Part shown: positions 7,966 through 16,541 of the stretch, one piece after another | Layout: the number at the start of each line of letters is the position of its first letter | Numbering within the stretch: position 1 is the first letter of the stretch | Assembly (NCBI RefSeq): GCF_049739465.1 | Contig: NZ_JBMHHY010000005.1 | Coordinates: 335,505-399,504, forward strand | Length of the DNA: 64,000 nt | From: Embleya sp049739465 | GTDB taxonomy: Bacteria; Actinomycetota; Actinomycetes; Streptomycetales; Streptomycetaceae | Direction of reading: 5' to 3' | Notes under the pieces: model-generated | Databases searched by the model: none | What the model was told of the DNA's origin: nothing | The model's input: the letters and a program-made list of their open reading frames with translations, nothing else | Translations under genes and position numbers: made by a program

Positions 7966-9826
7966 CCGCGGCGACCTTCTCGATCGCGGCACGCAGCTCG
8001 GCCACCTTGAACGGCATGCCACGCACCTGGGTGAGGGATTCGACATCGACCAGGAGCCGGGCGCGCAGCAGGTGCGCGAGCTGGCCCAGGTTCATCTCGG
8101 GTACGAGTACGCGCCGGTAACGGGCCAGTACGTCGCCGAGGTCGGCGGGGAACGGGTCGAGGTGGCGCAACTGCGCCCGGGCCACCCGGCCGCCCGCCGC
8201 CCGAACCTCCGTACAGGCGGCGGCGATCGGCCCGGCGGTGGATCCCCAGCCGAGGACGAGCACGGACGCCGCGCCGTCGGGATCGTCGACCTCGATCGGC
8301 GGCAGGTCACGGGCGATCCCGTCCACCTTGGCCCGCCGGGTACGCACCATGAAGTCGTGGTTGGCCGCGTCATAGGAGATCTCCCCGGTGCGATCGGCCT
8401 TCTCCAACCCACCCACGCGGTGCTCGAGTCCCGGCGTGCCGGGCACCGCCCAGGGCCGGGCAAGGGTGCGGGGATCCCGTAGGTAGGGCTGGAAGCAGGG
8501 CGCACCAGAGCCATCCACCGCATTCGGCCCGGTGGCGAACGCCGGGTCGATCACCGGCAGTTCCGCAAGATCCGGCACCGGCCAGGGCTCGGACCCATTG
8601 GCCAGATAGCCGTCCGAGAGCAACACCACGGGAGTCCGATAGGTGACCGCGATCCGAACCGCCTCCACGGCGGCGTCGAAGCAGTCACCGGGGGAGGAGG
8701 CGGCCAGCACCGGCACCGGCGATTCACCATTGCGCCCGTAGAGCGCCTGCAACAAATCCGCCTGCTCGGTCTTGGTCGGCAGCCCGGTGGACGGACCGCC
8801 GCGCTGCACATCCACCACCACCAGCGGGAGTTCGAGCGAAACCGCGAGCCCGATCGTCTCCGCCTTCAGCGCCAACCCCGGCCCGGAGGTGGTGGTCACC
8901 CCAAGGGCGCCGCCGAACGCCGCGCCCAGCGCGGCACCGATGCCCGCGATCTCGTCCTCGGCCTGGAAGGTGGTCACGCCGAACTGCCGGTGCCGGCTGA
9001 GCTCGTGCAGGATGTCGGACGCGGGGGTGATCGGATACGACCCCAGGAACAGCGGCAACCCGGCCCGGTCGGCGGCGGCGATCAGCCCGTAGGCGAGCGC
9101 ACGATTCCCGGTGATGGTGCGATAGCGGCCGGGAGTTCGTGGCGCGGCGGCCACCTCGTACCCGGCCGCGAACGACTCGGTGGTCTCGCCGAAGTGCCAA
9201 CCGGCGGTGAACGCGGCCACATTGGCGGCGGCGAGGTTCGGCCGCTTGGCGAACTTCTCGCGCAGGAAGGCCACGGTGCTCTCGATCGGCCGGTGATACA
9301 TCCACGAGACCAACCCCAGCGCGAACATGTTCTTCGCCCGCTCGGCATCCTTGCGCGGCAACTCGAAGGACCGCAACGCCTCCACGGTCAACCCGGTGAG
9401 CGGCACGGCATGCACCTGATAGCCCGCAAGCGAGTCATCCGTCAGCGGACTGACCCCGGCCGGATATCCCGCCTTCACCAAATTCCGCGCCGTGAACTCA
9501 TCGACATCCACCACGATCTGCGCCCCACGCGGCAGTTCGCCCACATTCACCCGCAACGCGGCCGGATTCATCGCCACGAGCACATCGGCGGCGTCCCCCG
9601 GAGTACTCACCGCATGCTCGGCGAACTGCACCTGAAACGCGGACACTCCGGGAAGCGTCCCCGCCGGCGCCCGAATCTCCGCCGGAAAATCCGGAAAGGT
9701 GGACACGTCGTTCCCAAAACCCGCAGCCTGCGCGGCAAACCGATCCCCGACGAGCTGCATACCGTCCCCGGAGTCACCGGCAAACCGGATGACCACCCGG
9801 GATACGGGGGTGACCTGCTGAGACAT
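7958..9826 (-). CDS. korA: 2-oxoacid:ferredoxin oxidoreductase alpha (gamma-alpha fused) subunit
   Basis: This 622-aa protein has the gamma domain first (RFAGDSGDGMQLVGDRFA, residues about 14-31) and the pyrimidine-binding alpha domain second (GSYPITPASDILHELS; VDVQRGGPSTGLPTKTEQAD). It ends with the conserved VPEMNLGQLAHLLR segment. The ATG at 9826 is chosen because AGGAGT stands just upstream, although the open frame extends further. It is the first gene of the operon. In actinobacteria KorAB can replace 2-oxoglutarate dehydrogenase in the TCA cycle; association with hyuAB and a CoA ligase here suggests it may instead serve a dedicated degradative route. Confidence 0.93.
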   Translation of the reverse strand: MSQQVTPVSRVVIRFAGDSGDGMQLVGDRFAAQAAGFGNDVSTFPDFPAEIRAPAGTLPGVSAFQVQFAEHAVSTPGDAADVLVAMNPAALRVNVGELPRGAQIVVDVDEFTARNLVKAGYPAGVSPLTDDSLAGYQVHAVPLTGLTVEALRSFELPRKDAERAKNMFALGLVSWMYHRPIESTVAFLREKFAKRPNLAAANVAAFTAGWHFGETTESFAAGYEVAAAPRTPGRYRTITGNRALAYGLIAAADRAGLPLFLGSYPITPASDILHELSRHRQFGVTTFQAEDEIAGIGAALGAAFGGALGVTTTSGPGLALKAETIGLAVSLELPLVVVDVQRGGPSTGLPTKTEQADLLQALYGRNGESPVPVLAASSPGDCFDAAVEAVRIAVTYRTPVVLLSDGYLANGSEPWPVPDLAELPVIDPAFATGPNAVDGSGAPCFQPYLRDPRTLARPWAVPGTPGLEHRVGGLEKADRTGEISYDAANHDFMVRTRRAKVDGIARDLPPIEVDDPDGAASVLVLGWGSTAGPIAAACTEVRAAGGRVARAQLRHLDPFPADLGDVLARYRRVLVPEMNLGQLAHLLRARLLVDVESLTQVRGMPFKVAELRAAIEKVAADV

Positions 9827-9911
9827 GATCGCAACTCCTGACCACAGGCATGGCGAAGACAGCGCACGACGCGCAAAGGAAGAGAGACACGGGCCGAACG
9901 CAACCAATACA

Positions 9912-10272
9912 GCCCGTCCGGCGTTTGAGGACAGGCGGGCCGCAGGCCGATGGGCTCGACGGCCGTGATGACAGCGAGCGGGTCGGTTCGACCCCCCTCA
10001 GCCTGTCCGGCGTTTGAGGACAAGCGGGCCGCGGGCCGATGGGCTCGACGGCCGTGACAACAGCGAGCGGGTCGGTTCGACCCCCCTCAGCCTGTCCGGC
10101 GTTTGAGGACAGGCGGGGCCGCAGGCCGGTCAACCCGATGGCCGCGACAACAGCGAGCGGGTCGGCCCGACCACCCCAGCCCGTCCGGCGTTTGAGGACG
10201 GTCGGCTCGACAACCGCGACAACAGCGACCCGGTCGGGCCGACCCCCCTCAGCCCGTCCGGCGCATGAGGAC
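9912..10272. repeat. 89-bp tandem repeat array
   Basis: Copies begin at 9912, 10001, 10090 and 10179 (89-bp spacing), with a partial, shorter-spaced copy at 10252. Each begins with GCCYGTCCGGCGTTTGAGGA and continues with a conserved tail containing GACAGCGAGCGGGTCGG-like sequence. The array fills most of the 477-bp gap upstream of korA (9827-10303). The GTCCGGCGTTTGAGGAC core resembles a repeat often met between Streptomyces genes. There is no gene here; the open frames across it are repeat artefacts. Confidence 0.9.
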
Positions 10273-10303
10273 CAGCACCGCAGGCCAAAGCCCAACCGAC
10301 ACG

Positions 10304-11074
10304 CTACGCGTGCACCGCGTCCCGAAGCCGCTCGACCAACAGCTGCGGCTTGGCCGACCCCCACACGTTCCGCCCGAACGCCACCCCCGCCCCGCCCGCG
10401 GCAACAACGCCCCGAGCCAGCGCGACGACCTCGTCCTCGCTGTCCGACTTCGGCCCACCAAGCGCCACCACCGGAACCGGACAGGCCGCGACCACCTCGG
10501 CGAACTCCTCCGGGCGACCCGGGCACACCGTCTTGACGATGTCCGCGCCCAGCTCCGCGCCGATCCGCGCCGCCCGGGCCACGTTCTCCGTGGTCCACGG
10601 CACCGCCTTGCCCCACCCGCCGGGGATCATCTCCGCCATCACCGGCAGGCCCAGCTGCTCGCACTCGGAGGTCAACCGCGCCAGCCGCTGCAGCGACAGA
10701 TGCTCGTCCGGCGCGCCGGGGAACGCCAGCACGACCACACAGTCCGCGCCCAACTTCAGTGCCTGCTCCGGCAGATGCATGATCTCGGTGACATCCCCGG
10801 GCGCGAAGTCGCCCAACTCCGAGGCACCGCCGTCGATCCGCAACACCAGTCCGGAATCGGCGAACGTATCGGCGTAGGCCCGAGCCAGATGCCAGGTGGC
10901 CAACACCGCGTCCGGCCCACCCGCCGCGATCTGCGCCATCGGCTCACCCAACGGCGGTCCCTCGCCCATGTACGCCGCGTGGTCGATGGCCACGAACACG
11001 GCGCGGCCGTCCGCGCCGAACATCCGGCGCATGCGACGGAGCTTGCCCGCTCCGGTAGCGGAAAACGTATGCAC
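10304..11074 (-). CDS. class I aldolase of the DeoC/LsrF (ADH synthase-like) family
   Basis: This 256-aa TIM-barrel aldolase is similar to LsrF, class I fructose-bisphosphate aldolase and 2-amino-3,7-dideoxy-D-threo-hept-6-ulosonate synthase (archaeal ADH synthase and grixazone GriI). Visible motifs are VAIDHAAYMG near the N-terminus, the probable Schiff-base lysine in ADIVKTVCPG, and the phosphate-binding end VVALGGPKSDSE with GVAFGRNVWG. The GTG start at 11074 has GGAAGGGA upstream. It is the last gene of a VOC-SnoaL-aldolase operon, 21 bp after the SnoaL gene. A GriH-type partner, which would argue for aminohydroxybenzoate synthesis, is not seen, so a sugar-phosphate-like cleavage role is equally possible. 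Confidence 0.8.
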   Translation of the reverse strand: MHTFSATGAGKLRRMRRMFGADGRAVFVAIDHAAYMGEGPPLGEPMAQIAAGGPDAVLATWHLARAYADTFADSGLVLRIDGGASELGDFAPGDVTEIMHLPEQALKLGADCVVVLAFPGAPDEHLSLQRLARLTSECEQLGLPVMAEMIPGGWGKAVPWTTENVARAARIGAELGADIVKTVCPGRPEEFAEVVAACPVPVVALGGPKSDSEDEVVALARGVVAAGGAGVAFGRNVWGSAKPQLLVERLRDAVHA

Positions 11075-11095
11075 AGTCGTTCCCTTCCATGGTTG

Positions 11096-11527
11096 TCAGC
11101 GGGTGTCGGCGGCGGTCTGCCGCTCGAACTCGGCGCTGTCCCAGTAATCCACCCGATGCGCAACGAGCCCATCCACAACCCGAAGCCGAAACACACCTCG
11201 GATCCGAACCGGCCCGCCAAGCTCAGCGCCCCGCACCCGAAACGTCATCGTGTACGCCAACGCCGCCCGATCCCCAGCCACGAGCAGTTCCTCGACCTCG
11301 TACCGCAGATCCACGAACTCGCCCAGGAATCCCGGCAGTCGCTCCCGATACGCCGCGCGCCCCCGCAGGCTCCGACCCAGCGCCGACGTGTGCTCGTTGT
11401 GGAAATCCACACTCACACACGCCGCGATCCGGTCCGGATCCCCGGAGTTGAGCGCCGCGACATAGGCCTCCACGGCCCGCCGCGTGCCCGCAGCCGTGCC
11501 CGCAGCCGGGTCCGTCGGCACGCTCAC
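11096..11527 (-). CDS. SnoaL-like / NTF2-fold protein
   Basis: This 143-aa small cone-fold protein has the SnoaL/NTF2 pattern: AVEAYVAALNSGDPDRIAAC at the N-terminus, DFHNEHTSALGRSLRGR in the middle and DGLVAHRVDYWD near the end. Such proteins act as cyclases, isomerases or hydroxylases on small hydrophobic substrates, or as binding proteins. The GTG start at 11527 overlaps the stop of the upstream VOC gene as GTGA, so the two are translationally coupled. The reaction is unknown. Confidence 0.82.
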   Translation of the reverse strand: MSVPTDPAAGTAAGTRRAVEAYVAALNSGDPDRIAACVSVDFHNEHTSALGRSLRGRAAYRERLPGFLGEFVDLRYEVEELLVAGDRAALAYTMTFRVRGAELGGPVRIRGVFRLRVVDGLVAHRVDYWDSAEFERQTAADTR

Positions 11528-11988
11528 GCCTCGGCCGGCCGGTCGCCCCACAGCTCGCGGACCTCCGCGAACACCTGCTGGTTGTGCGAGATCTCCACGA
11601 CATTGCCGTCCGGATCCTTGAGCGCACAGATGTAGCCCACCGGCGGCGGCACGTCCATCGGCTCCCAGTGGAGGCAGCCGGCCGCCCGGGCCCGATCGGC
11701 GATCTCGTCCACATCCGCCCGGGCCGTCACCTCCATGCCCAGATGCGCGAACGGCGTCAGCTGCGGCTGCGGATTGCCCCTGTCCTTGTCGAAGGCGACC
11801 AGCACCAACACGAACGGCGTTTCCACCTGGTTGGGATTGGACAACCACGCGTTGGAGCCTGCGGCGTCACTGTGGCGCGACACCACCACAAGCGGGGTGA
11901 ACGAGGTGTAGAACTCGATCGCCGCCTCCAGGTCGGACGACGGCAGCGCGATATGGGTCCAGCGGGCCTCGGTCAGCGTCGGTTCCAT
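11524..11988 (-). CDS. VOC (glyoxalase/bleomycin resistance/dioxygenase) protein
   Basis: This 154-aa VOC-superfamily protein has the paired beta-alpha-beta-beta-beta modules: WTHIALPSSDLEAAIEFY at the N-terminus and ICALKDPDGNVVEISHNQ at the C-terminus, the latter holding the usual metal-ligand glutamate. The ATG at 11988 follows AGGAG; an alternative start 54 bases upstream lies inside the AT-rich operator region and is rejected. It is first in an operon with SnoaL-like and aldolase genes and sits 30 bases downstream of a palindromic element. It is likely a metal-dependent lyase, isomerase or ring-cleaving enzyme of the same pathway as the Rieske oxygenase nearby. Confidence 0.82.
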   Translation of the reverse strand: MEPTLTEARWTHIALPSSDLEAAIEFYTSFTPLVVVSRHSDAAGSNAWLSNPNQVETPFVLVLVAFDKDRGNPQPQLTPFAHLGMEVTARADVDEIADRARAAGCLHWEPMDVPPPVGYICALKDPDGNVVEISHNQQVFAEVRELWGDRPAEA

Positions 11989-12017
11989 CGCGGTGGCTCC
12001 TCTCACGTTCCGGTGCA

Positions 12018-12039
12018 TTACAAATGCCATGATATGTAA
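12018..12039. promoter_or_regulatory. AT-rich imperfect palindrome, candidate operator
   Basis: TTACA and TGTAA form the outer arms of a 22-bp imperfect palindrome; AT pairs with AT further in, giving seven of the eight outer pairs. It is strikingly AT-rich for this genome and stands 30 bases upstream of the VOC-SnoaL-aldolase operon start, where a repressor site would be expected. The binding protein is unknown. Confidence 0.5.
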
Positions 12040-12115
12040 CAAACACGACAGAAATCAGTAGGTCGGCTCACCACCCGACCACCCGATCCGCCGATCGACC
12101 GACCCGTCACTCAGC

Positions 12116-12184
12116 CGCTCATGTCGCTCATGTCGCTCATGTCGCTCATGTCGCTCGAGTCGCTCAAGTAGCTCAAGTAGCTCA
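12116..12184. repeat. 9-bp tandem repeat after the Rieske oxygenase gene
   Basis: About seven head-to-tail copies of a 9-bp unit (GCTCATGTC, drifting to GCTCAAGTA) run up to and overlap the stop codon of the Rieske oxygenase gene. No coding role is seen. Confidence 0.85.
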
Positions 12185-13381
12185 CTCGATCGGCCCGTCG
12201 AACTCGTCCGCCGCCAACGGAGTGGCCACGTCCTGCCGGATCTGCCGCATCATGTGCTGCGCCCGGCCCTCCCACGCACTCGGCGGGCCGACCCGGTAGA
12301 ACGGCGAGCGGAGGTTCTCCATCAGCACGGCCACCATGTCCGTGTCCTCCTTGTTGGTCAGCTCCAGATTGACCAACTCCCGCTCCTGGAGCTCCAGATC
12401 CTCGGTCAACCCATAGATCCGGGAGAACAACCGGGTCCGATCCGGTGCGATCGGATCGGCTCGCACCATGATCAGCTGAGAGGCATAGGGCAGCGGTGTC
12501 AGATTCGGATAGACGAACTCCGCATAGCTGCCCCGCAGATCCTCCTCCCCCAGATCGGTCCGCCCCAGCGACATGTCGTACGCGTCACTGTGGGGCTTGT
12601 ACCCACTGGTGGTCCGACCCTCGAAGCGCACGATGGTGTCCATCTGCTTGCGCACCTTGTTCAACCGCCGATGCACGAACCGCACGTGATAGTCGTCGTT
12701 GGAGTTCTCCACGAAGGCTTTCCAGTTGAACGGATACTCCTCGTCCAACTCCCGGTGATAGCGGTGGTATTCGCCGATCTTGTAGGCCGAGTACCGCGGC
12801 AACAGCGGCGCGATCCACTCCTCGAACGTCGGCGCCTTGTGCGACAGGCACGCGAAGACCAGCTTGTCGAAGGCCACATGCACCCGGATCGGTACCAACC
12901 CGTAGTCCCGCATCGGGAAGTCCGGGCCGTACATCCGGTTCATGTCCGGAATGGACAGCAGCTTGCCGTCCAGGCCGTACGTCCACGCATGGTAGGGGCA
13001 CGCGAACGCCTTGCCGCAGTTCCCCGCCGCGTCGAACGCGACGCCCGAGGCACGATGGCGGCAGTTGTTCAGGAAGCCCTTGACCGAGCCGTCCCGCTGC
13101 TTGACCACGAGCACCGACTGGCTGCCGATCCGCCCGGTGATGAAGTCGCCGGGCCGGCGCAGATCCTCCGTGTCGCCCAGCCATACCCACGAGCGGGCGA
13201 ACACCCGGATCATCTCCAGGTCGAACAGGTCCCGGTCCCAGACCTCCCACGGCTGCAACATCTCGCTCGGCAGGGGGGCGACCACCAGCCCGTCGCCCTC
13301 TCGTGCCGCCGCGGTCCGGCGATGCTCCGCCACCCGCTCGTCCAGGGCAAGTTCCGCAGCCCCCATCTGGTTCGCCGGCAC
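12182..13381 (-). CDS. Rieske aromatic-ring-hydroxylating oxygenase, alpha subunit
   Basis: This is a 399-aa oxygenase component of a Rieske non-haem iron dioxygenase or demethylase. The Rieske 2Fe-2S ligands are C107-x-H109 and C128-x2-H131 (CRHRAS and CPYHAW). The mononuclear iron site has the NSNDDYHVRFVH pattern with H232 and H237 and an acidic ligand further on. The GTG at 13381, five bases after GGAGG, is preferred; an in-frame ATG lies five codons inside. No ferredoxin reductase or beta subunit is adjacent, so electron donors must come from elsewhere. It is divergent from the aldo/keto reductase across 187 bp. The substrate is unknown, probably an aromatic or quaternary ammonium compound. 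Confidence 0.88.
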   Translation of the reverse strand: MPANQMGAAELALDERVAEHRRTAAAREGDGLVVAPLPSEMLQPWEVWDRDLFDLEMIRVFARSWVWLGDTEDLRRPGDFITGRIGSQSVLVVKQRDGSVKGFLNNCRHRASGVAFDAAGNCGKAFACPYHAWTYGLDGKLLSIPDMNRMYGPDFPMRDYGLVPIRVHVAFDKLVFACLSHKAPTFEEWIAPLLPRYSAYKIGEYHRYHRELDEEYPFNWKAFVENSNDDYHVRFVHRRLNKVRKQMDTIVRFEGRTTSGYKPHSDAYDMSLGRTDLGEEDLRGSYAEFVYPNLTPLPYASQLIMVRADPIAPDRTRLFSRIYGLTEDLELQERELVNLELTNKEDTDMVAVLMENLRSPFYRVGPPSAWEGRAQHMMRQIRQDVATPLAADEFDGPIE

Positions 13382-13568
13382 AGCTTCCTCCCCGTCACCT
13401 GGGATGTTTGCGATACAGCCGAAGGTAGGCGCCGGGAATCGACCCCCGATATGTGCTTCAGGCACGAACAAACGGCCCGCGCGCTGCGCCGGGACCACAT
13501 CGGTGCACACGTGCCGGCATGCCAGCCTCGGGGGGACGGACGTCCGTGATCACCTTTGGAGGAGCACC

Positions 13569-14591
13569 GTGGAGTACACCCCACTGGGTCGCACCGGCAT
13601 GCGGGTCAGCAGGCTGTGCCTGGGCACGATGATGTTCGGCGCGTGGGGCAACCCCGACCACGACGAGTGCGTACGCATGGTGCACCGCGCGCTCGACGCC
13701 GGGATCAATTTCATCGACACGGCCGATGTGTACGCGTTCGGGGAGAGCGAACGGATCCTGGCCAAGGCGCTGAAGGGCCGGCGCGACGACGTCGTGCTCG
13801 CGACCAAGTTCGGCGAGGCGATGGACCCGGACGCGCCGCTGCGCCGGGGGGCCTCGCGGCGCTGGATCATCCGCGCGGTCGAGGACAGCCTGCGCCGCCT
13901 GGACACCGACCACCTCGACCTCTACCAACTGCACCGCCCCGACCCGGGCACCGACCCGGACGAGACGCTCGGCGCGCTGAGCGACCTGGTCCGCCAGGGC
14001 AAGGTACGCACGATCGGCTCCTCCGCGCTGCCCGCCGAGGGCATCGTCGAGGCGCAGTGGATCGCCGAGCGACGCGGCCACGAGCGCTTCGCCGTCGAGC
14101 AACTGGCCTACTCGGCCTTCGCCCGGCACGCGGAGAATGCCGCCCTGCCCACGTGCGGCCGATACGGCCTGGGCGTACTCGTGTTCAGCCCCCTCAACGG
14201 CGGCTGGCTGACCGGCAAGTACCGTGCGGGCACCGCCCTTTCCCCCGACTCACGCGCCGTCCGCAACGCCGACCACTTCGACCACGCCGATGCCGCGATC
14301 CGAGCCACAAAAACCGCCCTGGTCGAGGAGTTCGCCGAGATCGCCACCGAAGCCGGTTGCACCTTGCCCGAGTTGGCCCTGGCCTTCACCCTGGCCCACC
14401 CAAACGTCACCGCAGCCGTGATCGGCCCGCGCACCCCGGCCCAACTGGAATCCCAACTGGCGGCCTGCGAGGTGAAGTTGCCCCCCGAAACCCTCCGCCG
14501 CCTGGACGCCCTGGTCCCCCCGGGCACCGACGTCAACCCGGCGGATTCCCCCTACCCGCGCCCGGTGCTACGGCGCGAAAAGGCAACCTGA
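13569..14591 (+). CDS. aldo/keto reductase
   Basis: This 340-aa NADPH-dependent oxidoreductase has the AKR catalytic tetrad at D50 and Y55 (DTADVYAFGESE), K80 (ATKFGE) and H122 (LYQLHRPD). The GTG start has GGAGGAG directly upstream. Nucleotide-binding residues lie near AAVIGPRTPAQLESQL in the C-terminal third. It reduces aldehydes or ketones; the physiological substrate is not evident. A decayed copy of its 3-prime third lies at about 20437-20661, so this family has been duplicated in the region. Confidence 0.9.
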   Translation: MEYTPLGRTGMRVSRLCLGTMMFGAWGNPDHDECVRMVHRALDAGINFIDTADVYAFGESERILAKALKGRRDDVVLATKFGEAMDPDAPLRRGASRRWIIRAVEDSLRRLDTDHLDLYQLHRPDPGTDPDETLGALSDLVRQGKVRTIGSSALPAEGIVEAQWIAERRGHERFAVEQLAYSAFARHAENAALPTCGRYGLGVLVFSPLNGGWLTGKYRAGTALSPDSRAVRNADHFDHADAAIRATKTALVEEFAEIATEAGCTLPELALAFTLAHPNVTAAVIGPRTPAQLESQLAACEVKLPPETLRRLDALVPPGTDVNPADSPYPRPVLRREKAT

Positions 14592-14601
14592 CCCGAAATC
14601 G

Positions 14602-14673
14602 ACACCGAAGCACCCGAAGCACCCGAAGCACCCGAAGTACCCTAAGTACCCGAAACACCCGAAGCACCCGAAG
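14602..14673. repeat. 9-bp tandem repeat between convergent genes
   Basis: Eight head-to-tail copies of CACCCGAAG (two drifting to TACCCTAAG and TACCCGAAA) lie in the 130-bp gap between the convergent aldo/keto reductase and MFS exporter genes. No rho-independent hairpin was seen in this gap. Confidence 0.88.
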
Positions 14674-14721
14674 CGCCAGTCACCGGCGATCCAACGACTG
14701 ATCACCAACGCAGGACACCAA

Positions 14722-16380
14722 CTAGGCGTGGGTCCGGCCGGTGTTGATCTCGGCGTCCGGTGCCGAGTCGGCGGCGTTGTCTTCTCCCCACTGCCGGGCG
14801 CCCTGCTTGGGCCGGGGGATGAGGAAGGTCGCCAGCATGCCGAGGGCGAGCAGCGCGGCACAGGTGTAGCCGTTGATCCGGATCGCGTGGGACATGGCGT
14901 CGCGGGCGGCGTCGGCGGCGGACGCCGTCTGCGGGTTGTCGCCCAGCCCGGGGATCATCGCGCCGGCGCTGTCGGAGACTGCCGAGGACAGCTGGTCGGC
15001 GCCGGCCTCGGGCGTTCCCTGCTCGACGAGCCGGTCCGACAGGTCGGAGGCCAGTGCCGTGAAGAACGTCGAGGTCAGGACCGCGATACCGAGTGCGGAG
15101 CCGAGCTGGCGCGCGGCGCTCTGGATTCCGGAGCCCTGGCCGGCCTGCTGCGGCGGCACGTCCGCCAGGACCACGTTGGTGACCTGGGCGGTGGCGAGGC
15201 CGACCCCCATGCCGTACAGGAACAGGGCGATGGCGATGACCCACCACCGGGACTCGCTGCCGGCCAGCAGGCCGAACATCAGCAGGCCGGCGGCCTCCAG
15301 GAGCAGGCCGATCCGGACCAGGCCGATCGGCCCGATCTTCTCGACCATGCCGAAGCTCGCGCCGCTCGCGAAGAAGCTGCCGACCGCGACGACGAAGACC
15401 AGCAGCCCGGTCCGGACCGGGGAGTAGTCCAGGGCGTACTGGAGCCACAGCGGCAGCACGGCGAACATGCCGAACTCGGCCAGGGCGATGATCAGTGTCG
15501 CGATGTTGCCCGTGCTGAAGGACTTGATGGCGAACAGCGAGGTGTCCATCAGCGGCGCCGTGCCGTTGCCCCGGGTGAGCCGCACCTGGAGGAACAGGAA
15601 GAGGGCGAGACACACCACCGCGACGATCAGGGCGACCGGGATGACCGACAGGCCCGTGCCGTCCCCGAAGGGACCGAAGTCCTTGCGCGGTTGCCACCAC
15701 CCGTAGTTGCGTCCCTCGATCAGCGCGAACGCGAGAAGTCCGAGGCCCAGTACCGACAGCACCGCGCCGACGGCGTCGATCCGTCCCGGCCGGCGGGGGG
15801 AGGGTGGGAGGAACTTCATGACGCCGACGAGGATCAGCGCGACGACCGCGATGTTGATGCCGAAGGCCCACCGCCAGGAGTAGTCGGCGAGCAGGCCGCC
15901 CAGCAGCGGTCCGACCGCGGCCGCCGCCCCGATCGTCGATCCCCAGATGGCGAACGCCTTGCCGCGGTCCGGACCCCGGAAGGTCAGATTGAGCAGCGCC
16001 AGCGACGTCGGCATGATCATCGCGCCACCGACACCCTGCGCGAAACGGGCGGCGATCAGCAACTCCCCGGTGGGCGAGACCGCCGCGGCGATGCCGGCCA
16101 GCCCGAAGATCACGGTCCCGACCATGAACAGCCTGCGCGCTCCCACGATGTCCGAGAAGCGGCCCATCACCAGCAGCAGGGCGGCCAGGACGATCGCGTA
16201 GGACTCCTGGATCCACTGGGCGCCGAAGGCCGAGATCTCCAGGTCGTCGATGATCGGCGGCATCACCACATTGACGATGGTGAAGTCCACGACCACCAGC
16301 GAGACACCGAGGGAAATGGCGACCAGACCCAACCAGGCGTCCCGGTTGGTGGGTGAGGGCCGAGCCGGATTCTCGGACAC
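14722..16380 (-). CDS. MFS drug:proton antiporter, EmrB/QacA (DHA2) type
   Basis: This 552-aa multi-pass inner-membrane exporter has 14 predicted helices. The N-terminal region has VVVDFTIVNVVMPPI (helix 1, motif D1), the loop motif GRFSDIVGARR (motif A) and FAQGVGGAMIMPTSLALL (motif B), followed by GPLLGGLLADYSWRWAFGIN (motif C). The GTG at 16380 with GGAGG six bases before it is chosen over upstream open-frame starts. Its divergent neighbour is a WYL regulator, with a perfect inverted repeat between them, suggesting ligand-responsive export of a drug or endogenous metabolite. Identity of the cargo is not visible. Confidence 0.9.
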   Translation of the reverse strand: MSENPARPSPTNRDAWLGLVAISLGVSLVVVDFTIVNVVMPPIIDDLEISAFGAQWIQESYAIVLAALLLVMGRFSDIVGARRLFMVGTVIFGLAGIAAAVSPTGELLIAARFAQGVGGAMIMPTSLALLNLTFRGPDRGKAFAIWGSTIGAAAAVGPLLGGLLADYSWRWAFGINIAVVALILVGVMKFLPPSPRRPGRIDAVGAVLSVLGLGLLAFALIEGRNYGWWQPRKDFGPFGDGTGLSVIPVALIVAVVCLALFLFLQVRLTRGNGTAPLMDTSLFAIKSFSTGNIATLIIALAEFGMFAVLPLWLQYALDYSPVRTGLLVFVVAVGSFFASGASFGMVEKIGPIGLVRIGLLLEAAGLLMFGLLAGSESRWWVIAIALFLYGMGVGLATAQVTNVVLADVPPQQAGQGSGIQSAARQLGSALGIAVLTSTFFTALASDLSDRLVEQGTPEAGADQLSSAVSDSAGAMIPGLGDNPQTASAADAARDAMSHAIRINGYTCAALLALGMLATFLIPRPKQGARQWGEDNAADSAPDAEINTGRTHA

Positions 16381-16494
16381 GACGTTCCTCCGTTCTGTTC
16401 GATGGGGGTGCACCCGGTTCGGTCGCCGAGGGCGAGGTACTGGGGGTGTCGGGGAGGCGTCCCGCCTCCGAGTCAGTGGCACCCTGCCGGAAGA

Positions 16495-16515
16495 AGAGGT
16501 CGTATTCTGACCTCT
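16495..16515. promoter_or_regulatory. perfect inverted repeat between MFS and WYL genes
   Basis: Seven-base arms AGAGGTC and GACCTCT flank a 7-bp spacer, 26 bases upstream of the WYL regulator start and 115 bases upstream of the exporter start. The position suits an operator for the divergently encoded WYL-domain regulator. Confidence 0.55.
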
Positions 16516-16541
16516 ATTGACACCAATCCGGAGGGCAATCC

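Noticed and set aside
9912..10272. Possible CRISPR array
   Set aside because: The whole 89-bp unit is repeated, not a short repeat with unique spacers, and no cas genes are present.
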